Positions 51,466 through 62,492 of a stretch of DNA of 64,000 nt are shown one piece after another. The stretch's first letter is position 1. Each line of letters begins with the position of its first letter. Source of the stretch: Oegoconia quadripuncta (Eukaryota > Arthropoda > Insecta > Lepidoptera > Autostichidae); assembly GCA_949316235.1 (NCBI GenBank), contig OX438757.1:15935505-15999504 (forward strand). The letters are read 5' to 3'. The position numbers and the translations under genes were made by a program. Under the pieces are notes generated by a model, which was given only the letters and a program-made list of their open reading frames with translations, searched no databases and was not told the origin of the DNA.

Positions 51466-51869
51466 TTTTTTTTTATGCATAACGGGTTCGTACTTGACCT
51501 CAATCACACCTGATGTTAAGTGAAGATGAGGTCGAACGTGGAAGCGTACTGACCCGGAAACCCCAACACATTTGAATGTAAATTCTTCTCTAATCCTAGT
51601 CGTATGACTAGGACCTTACTTTGGACATAATTTTTTTAATTATTATCTAATGTACTCCCCATTTGGGGACTGGCTATCTTATCTCTGACAACCGGAACAC
51701 AACAATGCTATTAACATTGCTGCTTGGCGGCAGATTTAGATAAGATGGTGGTAGCTAGCCAGGCGGACATTTAAACCAAACCGAGTACTTAAACATGTAC
51801 CCGGCTGGGGATTGAACCCGCGACCTCCGAATCGTAAACCCAATGTTGTTTACATTGAGCCACGGAGCA
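51466..51869 (-). mobile_element. SINE2, minus strand, with an 86-bp insert
   Basis: Full SINE2 from the T-run (51466) to GAGCCACGGAG, interrupted at 51575-51660. Confidence 0.9.
51575..51660. mobile_element. 86-bp insert with ATTTG flanks inside SINE2
   Basis: The insert is bounded by ATTTG at 51570-51574 and 51661-51665. It contains the short palindrome TCCTAGTCGTATGACTAGGA. All other SINE2 copies read straight through here, so it is a later insertion of an unidentified small element. Confidence 0.75.
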
Positions 51870-52374
51870 GACAGTCAACAATTTCAACAAAATCCAAAAC
51901 TTCTTTTGTGCCGGTATTAAAATAGCTCTCAGGTGAATGTGGACCATTACCTTACGGAGAATTTAAACGATCATAAACTTAATCACGAGACTGAGATCAT
52001 ACTCAACCCAGCCTTAATGTGATTTACGTTGCACGTGTAACGTAAAAACGTGTTAAGTTTTATATAGGAAGTAACTTAAGCCGCCATCTTTACTGCCTGT
52101 ATTATGATGTACTGAAAATTTCGAGGTGGACTTGGCACTTGCTAAGTGAGGAATATGCCGTTTTGTATTTTTTATGAACTTGTCTTGAATGTTTGTATTG
52201 ACGTGTGGCTCCCGGTGAATAAACAATCACCAATGATTTGCGGTGTTTATTTGTCTACTGAAAGCAACTTAAACGCAAATTATACGCACGTGCCCACACA
52301 CACACATCTCCACACACACACAGCTATTTCCACAGCTTGATGTCATATGGCATATTGTTGTGGGGAAACGCTGC
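51870..52374. other. No gene recognised
   Basis: Unassigned; a short CA-rich patch at 52291-52322. Confidence 0.4.
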
Positions 52375-53002
52375 TGACATACATATCATTTTTGTTCTGC
52401 AGAAGCGTGCTATTTGTGCATTTATAAATTAGGACCTAGAGTGTCTCTTAAAGATAAGTTTAAGGAAATTAATGTCTTAACAATGATTTCTCAATACATT
52501 TATGAGAATTTGTTATATGCAAAATAAAATATAACCTTATTCGCTAAAAATAGTGATAGGCACAATGTTAATACAAGGAATAAGAACCAGTTATCCGTTT
52601 ATGTTAGCCGACTTCATAAAGTTAGTAAATCGTTCAAAGGGCAATGTATACGCTTTTATAATAAGGTTCCAGTAGACATTCAAAATTTCCCTTTAAATAA
52701 ATTTAAAGCAATCATAAAACAGAAATTATTAGCAAAAGGCTATTATAAAATCACTGACTATTTGAATGATAAGCAAGCATGGACCTAGCTGTCTTATTAT
52801 TCATATAATTATGAAATCACAAATTGTAACCCATAATCTTTAAAAGAGCAACACTAGAGTTTCTTGCTCGTTCTTCTCTGGGGAGTCAGCTTTGTGAATG
52901 AGCCGTAAATTTAAATGTAATATTAATAGTGACGTTTTCAAGTGATCATTTTATCCTATGAAATAAAATATTTTGATTTGATTTGATTTGATTTGATTTG
53001 AC
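52375..53002 (+). mobile_element. LINE fragment, (TTTGA)n tail
   Basis: CTGCAGAAGCGTGCTATTTG starts within a base or two of where 4579 starts. The coding part has a frameshift near 52425 and a TAA at 52526, then SRLHKVSKSFKGQCIRFYNK and KGYYKITDYLNDKQAWT. The 3' UTR is similar to 5060-5220 and ends in five TTTGA units. Confidence 0.85.
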
Positions 53003-53049
53003 ACACACACTCTCTCACCCCGACACACACAATCTTTCTTTTATTTATT

Positions 53050-53318
53050 TGACGACTTGTTTGGTGTAGTAGTTAGAAACGCTGACTGCTATACCAAAAG
53101 GTCGCGGGTTTATATCCCTCGAGGGCCATATGTTTATATGATGAACACGGAGACATGTGTACCGATGTTTTTCATTTATCATATGTATTTATTTACAAAA
53201 AAAATGTATTTCTGTAGTATATCAAACAACTGGTATCCATAATACAAGCCTAGTTGCTTAGTGTAGAACTAAATAGCGCTGTATGTATGTCCAAGGATAT
53301 TTATTTATTATTATGTTA
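53050..53318 (+). mobile_element. SINE3, full length
   Basis: GACGACTTGTTTGGTGTAGT, GGTCGCGGGTTTATATCCCT (B box mutated), CAAACAACTGGTATCCATAA and ATATTTATTTATTATTATG. Confidence 0.88.
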
Positions 53319-53639
53319 AAGGTACATTTAGTGACATACCCTAGTTCTTGTAGCATGGTCTATTCGGGTGGACCCTTCTGACATAGATAAATTATTCTAT
53401 CTGCCTACTAGAAGAACCCAAATACTTGTATAATTAATAAATAAGCTGTATTTAAATAAACATACTTGTATTTAATTATTATACAATTAGTTTAGATAAT
53501 ATTTGATAGGGCCAATGGGATTGGCACCAGCAAGATTATGTCCCGGACTCAGATAATAATAAAAGGCTGAAAGATACACCAATTACCGTGTTTTACCCAA
53601 ATACTAATATTTGGGATATCTCTGACCATACCATTTGGG

Positions 53640-54052
53640 ATAAAGGTCGTGAAATTATGGTATGTATACAATGTGCCCTGTCATAAAGTGTACAAACGAA
53701 GGACGTGAAACTACGCTCAAATTAATTGTATTTTTTTTTTATTAAAGTAACGGGGCCGTTTTTCCTAGAAAAATCAGTTTAATTGTAAAAAAAAATTTGG
53801 GATAATTTTTCAATATTATTTTTTAATTATAAACGATTTCTTATAGCTAATTAGTTAATTTCATTTTCAATACACGTCATTTACGATTATTTTTGTGTTT
53901 ATGTCACCTCAATAATACTGCCAAATATTGACATAAGGATCTCAAGCATTTTTTTTTTTTTTTTGATGAATATAAGCCTACTTTCACGTCCTTTCGTTTG
54001 TGCACTTTATGACTGGGCACATTGTATACATACATAATTTCACGACCTTTAT
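53640..54052. mobile_element. 410-bp MITE with about 80-bp TIRs
   Basis: AAAGGTCGTGAAATTATGGT ATGTATACAATGTGCCCTGT CATAAAGTG (left) is inverted at the right as CACTTTATGACTGGGCACAT TGTATACATACATAATTTCA CGACCTTT. The central part is AT-rich with GTAACGGGGCCGTTTTTCC. No coding capacity. Confidence 0.8.
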
Positions 54053-54099
54053 TACAATGTTTTATCATAATTTACGGTTTTGAAGAAAAAAAAATTAAA

Positions 54100-54183
54100 C
54101 TATTTATGCCAATACCTTCTATTGCACTTATCTAATATGCCCCATTTTTTTCACGCGGTAAAAATACTCATCCGGTATAAACA
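54100..54183 (+). repeat. Dispersed repeat, copy 3 of 3
   Basis: CCAATACCTTCTATTGCACT, TATCTAATATGCCCC and GTAAAAATACTCATCCGGTA; see 9960. Confidence 0.65.
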
Positions 54184-54199
54184 TGGAGTGCGTGAGTTT

Positions 54200-54985
54200 G
54201 CGTATTTGGGTTCACTGTTTACAAGGGATGGAAAGTGTGAGAAGAGTCGAAAAGAGTGAGTTCGGAAGAAGAGTGAATGCCGGAAATAAGATAAATGGAG
54301 CACTACATGCCTTTATGACGAATGCTGATTTATAGGAGTGAATGCTGGGTATAGCAGAAGAAGAATGAAAGTAGAATGAGAGTTGTAGTTAATGCAGTTG
54401 AAATGAGATCACTGAGAAGTATGACTGGGGTGACTTTAAAAGATAGAATCAGGAATAGTGTAATTAAGGAATTAAGCAGCGTGAAAGAAGACAATTTAAT
54501 TTAATTAAGAAGGACATGCTATTTGTGTAAATTGATTTGTATTTTTATTGTTTAGTTGAAGGACAGGCTAATTTTAATTTTGCATGCTATTGTATATGGC
54601 TGATTTAGGTGATACAATTTATACTATTTTACCAACTAATTTACTTGCCCTAATCATTGCAAATAAATGTATTCTTATTCTTATTCAAAGATTGAAAAAG
54701 GTATGCTGAGGTGGTTTGGACATATGGAGATGATGATGAACTGAATGAAAGAAGACTCATGAAAGATATACGAAGCGGATGTGGATGGTAGTATTGATAG
54801 GGGAAGACCACGGAAAAGTACCATAATCAAATCGGGCTCGTCAGAAAGGCAAGTCAAGAGTACCCTAAACCGACGAGCATGTATGAACTACCTTATGAGA
54901 GTGAATGAAGCAAAAGTGTGTGTCATTGTCGTAGCAAGTCTGTAGTTTCTGCCTACCCTTACGGGAAAACATGCGTGACTTTACG
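54200..54985 (+). pseudogene. LINE C-terminal relic (EFAYLGSLFTRDGK .. RWFGHM), interrupted
   Basis: Decayed frames give EFAYLGSLFTRDGKCE, MRVVVNAVEMRSLRSMTGVT (with shifts), KIEKGMLRWFGHM, GRPRKSTIIKSGSSERQVKS TLNRRACMNYLMRVNEAK and SAYPYGKTCVTL. This is the end of a common insect non-LTR protein. 54492-54690 is a separate inserted tail. The homologue at 58265-59060 is also interrupted, but at another place. Confidence 0.7.
54492..54690 (+). mobile_element. LINE 3' end with (TTCTTA)n inside another LINE
   Basis: AATTTAATTTAATTAAGAAG to GCAAATAAATGTATTCTTAT TCTTATTC. Removing it rejoins the two halves of the surrounding LINE sequence. Confidence 0.6.
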
Positions 54986-54999
54986 TATGTATGTATATA

Positions 55000-55091
55000 C
55001 ATCCATAACTCAGGTACACATCATATGCATCATACAAATATATGCTCTGGACGGGATTCGAACCCGCGGCTTACCAAATAGGTCGTCAAAG
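55000..55091 (-). mobile_element. SINE3 head, minus strand
   Basis: On minus: TTTGACGACCTATTTGGTAA, GCCGCGGGTTCGAATCCCGT and CATATATTTGTATGATGCAT. Part of the tRNA-like head is deleted. Confidence 0.75.
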
Positions 55092-55635
55092 TAACGTTTA
55101 TATAGCAATTTTGCACAGAAAATTAATAATCCCTATGTCTTTAATATAAGTACGCTTAAATCAAGTTTTCTTAAAAGACTTCATTCTCCCAAGCAGCTTG
55201 AGACTTGAATTGGAATTCTTGGAAATTGCGCAGTGGTTGCCTTTACATGGAGGTGGATGCTAGCGCTTTCCAGCTTTAATTTGTGGAATAAACTTGGGTC
55301 CAGGTAAACTATGTAAAGGTAACGGAACGCAATCGAGTAACGGAAATCACTTCACTACAGCCAATTCTAAAAGTGCATTCACACAGGCAAGGATTGAACG
55401 CGCTGGGATTAGATGGGATTGAAAATTTGGACGAGTATAGCAAAATATCAATTATCGACTCTTATCTTCGGCGATTTAACGCCGCATTTGGATTCTGTTG
55501 CAAATAATAAAGACCGATTTTTTATGTGCCCTATGAAAGTGTCACTGGAAATCCCCCATTCAAGGATACAACTGCTCTCCAAAAGCTTGTACTTCAAGTA
55601 CATAATAATTGATTTTTGTTGCGCAATTTTCTTCC
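55092..55635. other. No gene recognised
   Basis: Unassigned; the frame 55413-55640 (FGDLTPHLDSVANNKDRFFM) has no recognised family. Confidence 0.3.
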
Positions 55636-55637
55636 TC

Positions 55638-55800
55638 TAACTAATATTATAAATGCGAAAGATGAATGTTTGTTAGTTGCTCAATCACGGCAAAACGGAT
55701 GGATGGACTTGCATGTAATTTGGTATGTAGGTAGAACTTACCCTGCATTAAGACAATATATTTATTCCAATAAAGTAAGTAGTTCCCGTAGATAAAGAAA
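55638..55800 (+). mobile_element. Helitron-like (Lep1-type) element, 5' part
   Basis: ACTAATATTATAAATGCGAA AGATGAATGTTTGTTAGTTG CTCAATCACGGCAAAACGGA is the familiar 5' end. GTAATTTGGTATGTAGGTAG follows. The hairpin end is missing. Confidence 0.65.
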
Positions 55801-57034
55801 TTAAACAGCGCGATATGGAGTTTATTATGAATCAAAAGTCAAAATCACACTCCAAATCCTCCATTAGATAATAAGACTGATGGTGAAAGCTCGTTTATCC
55901 AGAACCTCTAACTTACTTGGGGATTTACAACGTTACCAACAATACTGGTTTGCGGCAAACTTGCAGCAAATGACTAACTTTTCCAATGTGGTAACATTAG
56001 TTACAACAATAGCTGGACAAAAAGAATCTTTGATGTACGGTGCTTCGATAAATTGTTTCCAGACGAAAAGTGCATCGGAGCTATATCATTTAGATAAAAT
56101 GTAGCATGGAACAAATGTACTTGGATGTATTAACCATAGTACAAAATAAAGTATCATCGTAATGAACTTTCGATATGTCGTCATGATGAAATGTTATTAG
56201 GTAAAACGTGTTTTGAAATTGCGTAGTGAACCCATACAACCCCTCGGTAGGCAGATATTTAAAAATGTCCTTCAACGAATCGCACATCCCAAATCATCAT
56301 CACTTCCTCTGGATGTTCACTGTAGAACATAGGCCTCTTCCATAAGTTTCCAGTGCCACCGGTTGGACTGAAGTAGGTACGCAGTGTATTTTCGTCCAAA
56401 ATACTTGGACTTTATTAGACCATAGTAGTAGCAGTAGACATTAGGAACTATTGTAAAATAAACAAAAACATAAATCCTTCTAACAAAAAACAAAAAAAAT
56501 ATTGTAAAAATCACTCTTTTTCAACAGCCAAATAGAAACTGCAAGTAGGCACTGCATGCTCAAGCAAGACGATTTCTTGCAAATTTGGCAAGCGTAGGTA
56601 CTTGGTCCACACTCATATCACCAACCATTTCTTGAAAGACCAGCCGACCCGAAGACATCGTCGATCTTCAAAATTTCTGAAAGTCTATTTATTTTTATGA
56701 AATAGAATCATACAAAATGGTCACTGTTCACAAGATAATATTATCACACCATAAAAATCAAAGTAAAAGTAGCATATAAAACTAGCCTTATCAAAATTAG
56801 TTAAATCATAAATTCAATTATGACCATTTGACGTAAGTAGTTGGTGACGCCGGTCTCATGTACCGGGTTGGCGACAAAACTCTGGAAGAAGCGCCCGTGT
56901 CGCTGTCGGGGAATCGACTAACGGTGCAATTAGATAGCTATTCGAAATCACAACACAAATTGGCGGATAAAAAAGTTATTTGACTTTATTGAACCATCCG
57001 GTCTCACAGACATATACGACACCAGTGGCGGGTT
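55801..57034. other. No gene recognised; RTE/BovB-type relic at 56285-56380
   Basis: TCACTGTAGAACATAGGCCT CTTCCATAAG and GTGCCACCGGTTGGACTG match the LINE end at 49087 and 49511. The frames at 55880 and 56090 are unassigned. Confidence 0.4.
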
Positions 57035-57190
57035 AATCAATGTGTGTTATCTCTCAGAATGGGCCTTGTAAGAAAGTTCAAGGTTACGCAATGAGCTATG
57101 AAGAGGATGATGCTCGCGTTTCAACTGCAAGATCGAACCAGGAATGACAAATTCCTTAGCCAAACGCAAGTCACCGACATACTTTAACGA
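57035..57190 (+). pseudogene. RTE-like LINE coding relic
   Basis: VISLRMGLVRKFKVTQ*AMK, MMLAFQLQDRTRNDKFLSQT QVTDI parallels 47130-47210 plus 47385-47400 (MGLIR..LTQRVMETVMLGVS, KVTDI) without the MITE that interrupts that copy. Confidence 0.65.
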
Positions 57191-57700
57191 ATTTTTCAGC
57201 TGCGGCGAAGCGCATAGCCCGGAAGTATTGAAGATCGTCGTTGGGGCATTAGATTTCTGGAGCCACGCTTAGGATACTCCCTAGACATTTAAAGCCAAGA
57301 CCGTTTTGCACTGCATGTTTATATAATTAAAAAATAATTGCTGACTAGTTGAGATCTACTCCACGATGTGGATAGTGCCTACCATTGGTTACCATCGAAA
57401 CAATTTTATGCTATCATTTAGCTGAATGCGAAACACAAAAAATTCAGTTTTCCACTTCTGACTTCCCGTTTGCAAATAGGTCAAAAGGCCCTCACTAAAA
57501 CAGCTGCCATATTTCGCTGACCTTTATTACTTAAAAAAAAATCCATTCGTTATTCGGTCGACCTAAATTTAAATGTGGAGAAAATTTTTGTAACTGAAAT
57601 AGAATAGAATGTTTCGATGGCAATTGATATCAGTTCTGTATGAGGATATACGGACAAATATATCATTAGTCATTTAATTATTTATTAGCTTCACTTGTAA
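57191..57700. other. No gene recognised
   Basis: Unassigned. Confidence 0.35.
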
Positions 57701-57757
57701 CTGACTAACAAATCTTCGAAGTCAATTTTACATCTTGGAGTACAATATGGTATCTTA

Positions 57758-57962
57758 GAGCCAGGAGGTGGACAGTGGAACTCTTCCATGACCTACCCGT
57801 AAACCCCTCGAGATTGGGCTCATGTGATTCGTTTTGACTAGTCCGACATATTGCACTTAGTGTCCAGGGCTTGATGATGGAGCCAGGAGGTGGACAGTAG
57901 AACTCTTCAGTGGCTACTATTAAACGCCTTGAGTTTGGATTCATATGACTCGTTTTGATTCG
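57758..57962. repeat. Two diverged direct repeats, period about 122
   Basis: GAGCCAGGAGGTGGACAGTG GAACTCTTC (57758) and GAGCCAGGAGGTGGACAGTA GAACTCTTC (57880), each running about 80 bases to GACTCGTTTTGA-type sequence. I recall GTGGACAGTGGAACTCTT as part of a common lepidopteran repeat. Confidence 0.75.
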
Positions 57963-58262
57963 TTTAATTTTGTAAACTACACATTATTTAAAAACAAAAT
58001 CCTTTTAAAACTAGGTCTTCAGTCAAGTCAGGACATACACCAGTAAGTAAGTAGGTAAACACCCCGTCTATATTGGGTAGAGGAGGATCGTGATAAAAAC
58101 GAGGTGTAACATAAATTATTCATAAAAATCTTGACTTCTCGCAGCACGTCCCAGGTACTTGGAAGTTGCGAAGTAAATATACATAGGATATGAACATACG
58201 AGGTCTGTAAAGACAAATTTGCCTGGGAGTAAAATGTTCATCCTAAATCCTTCTAACATTGT
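57963..58262. other. No gene recognised
   Basis: Unassigned. Confidence 0.35.
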
Positions 58263-58264
58263 AA

Positions 58265-59060
58265 TTGTGAAAGTTACGAAAGCAGAATCAACGCAGTAGA
58301 AATGCGTTCACAATGTGTGGAGTGACTTTGAATGATAGATTAAAGAATTTGTGTGTTTAGAGGATGATGTGGCGTGCAAGATGACGTAGTGAATAAGATA
58401 GAAAGAGGTATGTTAAGGTGGTTTGGGCATGTAGAACGAATGAGTGAAAGGAGGGTAACGAAAGCAATATATTGGGTCTTTAACCATGAAATTGGAGTTT
58501 TTTTTCTTCGTTAATCATATGTACCAATTCTTGCGATTTTCAAAGCTATATCCAAATTTATTTTTTATTTGGAAAATGGAATATTATTTCAAGGTTTCAC
58601 ATGAAATATTTTTTTATTTCTGGGCTAAATCACATAATAAAAAAAATTGGAACAGAGCTCTTTTCATGTGCTTCCCATAATCATTTCTTAGATTCGCTGA
58701 AACTTTTATAAAGCGGTTACTTTTAAAAATTAACGCTGCCTATACTTACTTAATGTCATCCGATAATACACACAAAGTTTAGCTAAATTTGGATTTGCCG
58801 TTCCCAAAAAAAAATCGAAAATGTTTGAATGGAGAAAACAGTCCTAATGAAATTCTTCATACAAAACGCAAATTTCATTGGTAAGGACCTAATATAACTA
58901 AACGTGAATTGGTCGGTCAAACTCGACCAAGAACGTATGTCAATCAAGTGACTGACAAAAGGTCACGAGCGTCTTTGAAGCATTTGATGAGGTTAGAAGA
59001 AGCAAAAGTAGTATGTCAGGATCGTTGCAAGTAGAAATCAATAGTCTCATCGCAACAGTG
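58265..59060 (+). pseudogene. LINE C-terminal relic split by a mariner-like MITE
   Basis: INAVEMRS.MCGVTLNDRLK, VVNKIERGMLRWFGHVERMS ERRVTKAIY are followed, after the MITE, by GRSNSTKN/VNQVTDKRSRASLKHLMR LEEAKVVCQDRCK. The joined frame is still readable over short parts with stops. Confidence 0.72.
58472..58892 (+). mobile_element. 421-bp mariner-like MITE with TA target duplication
   Basis: TTGGGTCTTTAACCATGAAA TTGGAGTTTT at the left and TTTCATTGGTAAGGACCTAA at the right are about 25-bp inverted termini. TA lies on both sides (58470-58471, 58893-58894). The TTAGGTCCTTACC-type end recalls mariner elements, from memory. There is no transposase. A second copy, inverted, is at 43708-44080. Confidence 0.85.
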
Positions 59061-59235
59061 CTGAACATATGTATGCAAGTATGAAAGTTGCGAGTCTTGT
59101 TTGTACTTTTTTAATGCTTTTAATTCACGACGAAAATCGCTGCGTGTTGTGACTGACGGCTTTCTGTGAATGTGTGTCCAGTCTTTGTCCGGATGTATCT
59201 TAATAATGCGGGGTCCGACTTGAGTGCTATCTAAC

Positions 59236-59552
59236 TAACCGCCTCCGTGGCTCAATGTAAACAACATTGGGTTTACGATTCGGAGGTCGCGGCTTCCATC
59301 CCCATGTTTAAGTACTCGGTTTGGTTGGTGGTACGGCATTTTAAATATCCGCCTGGCTAGCTACCACCACCTTATCTGCCGCCAAGCAGCAATGTTAATA
59401 GCATTGTCGTGTTCCGGTTGTCAGAGATAAGATAGCCAGCCTTCCAAATGTGTTGGGGTTTCCGGGTCAGTACGCTTCCACCTTCGACCTTATCTTCACT
59501 TAACATCAGGTGTGATTAAGGTCAAGTACCAACCCGTTGTGCTTAAAAAAAA
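59236..59552 (+). mobile_element. SINE2, full length
   Basis: TAACCGCCTCCGTGGCTCAA (A box), GGAGGTCGCGGCTTCCATCC (B box mutated), complete body, GTTGTGCTTAAAAAAAA. Confidence 0.9.
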
Positions 59553-59718
59553 TGTTCAGTGGAGATTCATGTTATCGAAATCTATCGGTAATGCTGCTCG
59601 TTGCCGATGAGAGTGACAGTGATAGCATGATAGTTTACTATGACGAAAGTAGTTTGCGTGTACCCGTGGTAGCCCCGCTGAATACATTACCATAGTTTAG
59701 TTCCCTCGTTATTTTTAT
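59553..59718 (+). repeat. 165-bp block shared with 41716-41880, copy 2
   Basis: TGTTCAGTGGAGATTCATGT to TTTAGTTCCCTCGTTATTT. It is followed here by a Helitron-like element, there by unrelated sequence. Confidence 0.9.
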
Positions 59719-59719
59719 T

Positions 59720-59905
59720 GCTCAATCACGGCGAAACGCATGAACGAATTTGGATGAAGTTTGGTATATAGTTAAGAAAAGGTTTTACATATGATTTTTT
59801 TTATCGCGATTAAGTGCGTAGTTGCGGGGTAAATAAATGAAACATATCCGCGATAAATTTATTCTACGCAGGCAAAGCCGCGCGGGCGGAAAGATTGTAT
59901 TAAAT
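59720..59905 (+). mobile_element. Helitron-like (Lep1-type) element
   Basis: TTGCTCAATCACGGCGAAAC, TGGATGAAGTTTGGTATATA and CTACGCAGGCAAAGCCGCGC GGGCGGAAAG. The CTAG end has drifted to ATTG. Confidence 0.65.
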
Positions 59906-60020
59906 ACTACTAAACGAAGGGACAGATTATTAGCTATGTTTGAAGAAATCGGTTAAGGGGTTTCGAAAACATTTAGCGTTAAACACAGTTGTTTGGTGTA
60001 TTAAAATGATATCTTAAATG

Positions 60021-60098
60021 TCCCTGGCGGGATTCGAACTTGCAACCTTTTGGTATAACAGTCAAGGTTTCTAACCACTACGCCAAATATGCCGTCAA
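60021..60098 (-). mobile_element. SINE3 head, minus strand
   Basis: On minus: GACGGCATATTTGGCGTAGT GGTTAGAAACC, AAGGTTGCAAGTTCGAATCC CGCCAGGGACA. Confidence 0.8.
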
Positions 60099-60765
60099 TA
60101 TTATTATTATTAAAATTATAATGTCCAACACATAATTTTTAAGTTACGCTTGATTGCACAAGAATTAATAGCATTTTTTTGCATTAGCAATATTTACCGT
60201 TAGAAATTTAAAAGGGGCTCTTTATATATACTCTTTTGAGCTCTACTGTACCTATTCTAACATTATCTTTCACAAGTTTAATTTCAAGGAACCTCTATTT
60301 CTTGGAAGGCTCATAATCGCTGTATTCAGCAAGGATTAGCAGTAAGTCTTAAAATTCTTTTTAAATAATTTGTCTTAAATGGATGCCGTTTTCAGAAATT
60401 CCCAATTAAACGACGACAGACATCTTCTTGAAAGTTCCTTCTAAATTGAGGGTTGTCTATGCAGAGTGCAGGAAAATACTATTGACCGTTAACGACTTAA
60501 TATACACTCAATTGCAAAGAAATCGAGTCACACAAGAAATTTTATTACAAATCTTTTCGAACTGTTTCTGTTGTGTATTGCTTTCTTTATTTTTATTAAA
60601 AACTGGTTTCGCGTTTTATTTTTACTATTTAACTATTTTACTGTAAAAATGTAACAGTTTCACTTTAAGAATTTTAATTATGTTACCAAATGAGACACAT
60701 AATCATATAATATCAGCTAAAAGTAAGTAAATCATAAAAGCTGCTGAATATAGGTAGACCTCCGC
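60099..60765. other. No gene recognised
   Basis: AT-rich; a 72-codon frame at 60428 ends in a hydrophobic stretch but resembles nothing I know. Confidence 0.35.
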
Positions 60766-60767
60766 CG

Positions 60768-60810
60768 CCAAACAGCAATGTTAATAGCATTGTTGTGTTC
60801 CGGTTGTCAA
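60768..60810 (+). mobile_element. SINE2 short fragment
   Basis: GCCGCCAAACAGCAATGTTA ATAGCATTGTTGTGTTCCGG TTGTCA, then the unrelated block below. Confidence 0.75.
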
Positions 60811-61110
60811 CGTGGGGGCGATGGTATCGCCGGAAACGGCGCGGTGTCGACTTTAACAGTAGTATTAAGTCTGCATATCGAAAGTGATATGGACTTTGCT
60901 ACCAGCCTTCAAAGGAGTCGGAGCTCCACTGAACACATCAACGACGGTGAGTGATTCTAATTGCCTACTATCACCGACGTGTGGAAGAATCCGGTGAGTC
61001 GTTAGTTAATAAGAAGTTGATCATGGGATTTGAGCATGGAGGAATTGTATACTAGCTAGATTGAATTTCACAGACTGCACGCGAAGGCCAAGTTGTATGG
61101 CATGACATTA
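60811..61110 (+). repeat. Block similar to 8310-8530
   Basis: GATGGTATCGCCGG, TTGCTACCAGCCTTCAAAGG, AACACATCAACGACGGTGAG and GAAGGCCAAGTTGTATGGCA TGACAT align in order with 8310-8530. Identity is perhaps 60-70%. It may be a retroelement LTR or leader; I cannot name it. Confidence 0.45.
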
Positions 61111-61159
61111 CACAAAGTTGAAGAGAAAAATAGAAAGGGGAATATTTATTGCACCTAAG

Positions 61160-61470
61160 ATTAACAACTATTTGGCCAATGAACAAGAAAATTCGTAGTA
61201 CCCAAGACTTTAAGCAGTTTACTTCAAGATATAAAAAGTGACACTGTGCCGAAATCATTTTTTAAGATCAAATTAAAAAAGTTCCTGTTAGAAAAGTTTA
61301 ACAAATTATGCATGTAAATAGTAATATATGAAACGAAGCACATAATGTTTATGTTCCATTTACCATTCATAATACTGTAAAACTTACAAAAGTTTAAGTA
61401 ATTTGTTACAGTAACATTGAAACATTGTTAAAATGAAGGGAGTGTTTTTTCTCTCAATAAACTTTTATAG
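61160..61470 (+). pseudogene. Possible LINE C-terminal relic
   Basis: RKFVVPKTLSSLLQDIKSDT then VPKSFFKIKLKKFLLEKFNK resembles the FK.KLK.FLLEK ending of non-LTR proteins, then AT-rich 3' sequence to AATAAACTTTTATAG at about 61456. Confidence 0.35.
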
Positions 61471-62148
61471 TTTTTTAGAAGTGTTTGACAAAATGTAACG
61501 CTGTAAAAAGAACCTCAAAATAAACCTTATATTTATTATTTAAATTTATTACTGTTTCTTGCAAATTCAACTAGCATTTCCATTATCCACATAACATTTA
61601 CTAGTCCTAAGTAACATTTCGACTAACTATTTGCTTTTAGAACTTCCCAAAACTTACATGAAACGGGTCTTCGCGTCTGTAGTGTTCCCAGTTTGAAATA
61701 CACGGACTTGTTATCTAATTTTGGATACATCTACATAGAAAAGTCTCTAGTTCTGTACGGATGGCTCAAAAGGTACATACGTAAGCGAATCTCCAAACTT
61801 AGGCACTTGGAGTTCCGTAAAAGGAAGTGGTATAAGAATGAAGCTGAGTTGTTCATGGACAGGGCCAGATTTAGTTTGTAGTGGTGGTGATATTTAGAAT
61901 GTGATAGCGCCACAAGCAGAATCATATTATCTCGAATGATTTTAGAGGTTAAAGGTGAGAGGCATTCGAAACTTTAATATTTGCACTTGTATGTATGTTG
62001 TAACTTGTAACTTGTAAATTGTATGAAACTTTAATATTGTCCAATATTTGCACGTCATTGTAATGACTGAATTAGGCGGATCTTATTGTAACAACACTTA
62101 ATCTAATGTACCCTATTCAAGAGCAAATAAATTATATTCTATTCTATT
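61471..62148 (+). other. Mostly unassigned; ends in a LINE (TTCTA)n tail
   Basis: TDGSKGTYVSESPNL at about 61755-61800 faintly recalls the start of an RNase H domain (TDGSK). 62095-62150 is GCAAATAAATTATATTCTAT TCTATTC, the same tail type as 15670-15725 (minus). Confidence 0.35.
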
Positions 62149-62149
62149 C

Positions 62150-62492
62150 GAGAAGTGCTGCAGGTGACGAATGGAGAGAATAAGTTAGAGACGAGAATAA
62201 ATGAAGAGGTGTTAATTATGGTAATGGAGAAGAGACGCCTGTTGGCCAGAGTTGAAAACCGAAGAGGAAAAATGATAGTCACTGGATAAGACACGACATT
62301 TATTTGAAGAACATAATTGAGGAAAAGACTGTAGGAAAGAGAGGAGGGAAAGATCTAGATGCTAATTACTTTGACCAAGTGAAGGAAAAGGCGGATGACG
62401 TGTTCGTACCAAGAGATTAAATTGAAGACGGAAAGCAGACAGGCGTAGTCATTACTCCACGAACAAGAGCATCGCTTAAATTTAACAATAAG
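62150..62492 (+). pseudogene. RTE-like LINE C-terminal relic
   Basis: Broken frames give RINEEVLIMVMEKRRLLARV, FMIVTG.DTTFI.RT, KRGGKDLDANYFDQVKEKAD and ACTCCACGAACAAGAGCATC GCTTAAA. It is the same protein as 11825 and 45295. Confidence 0.65.
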
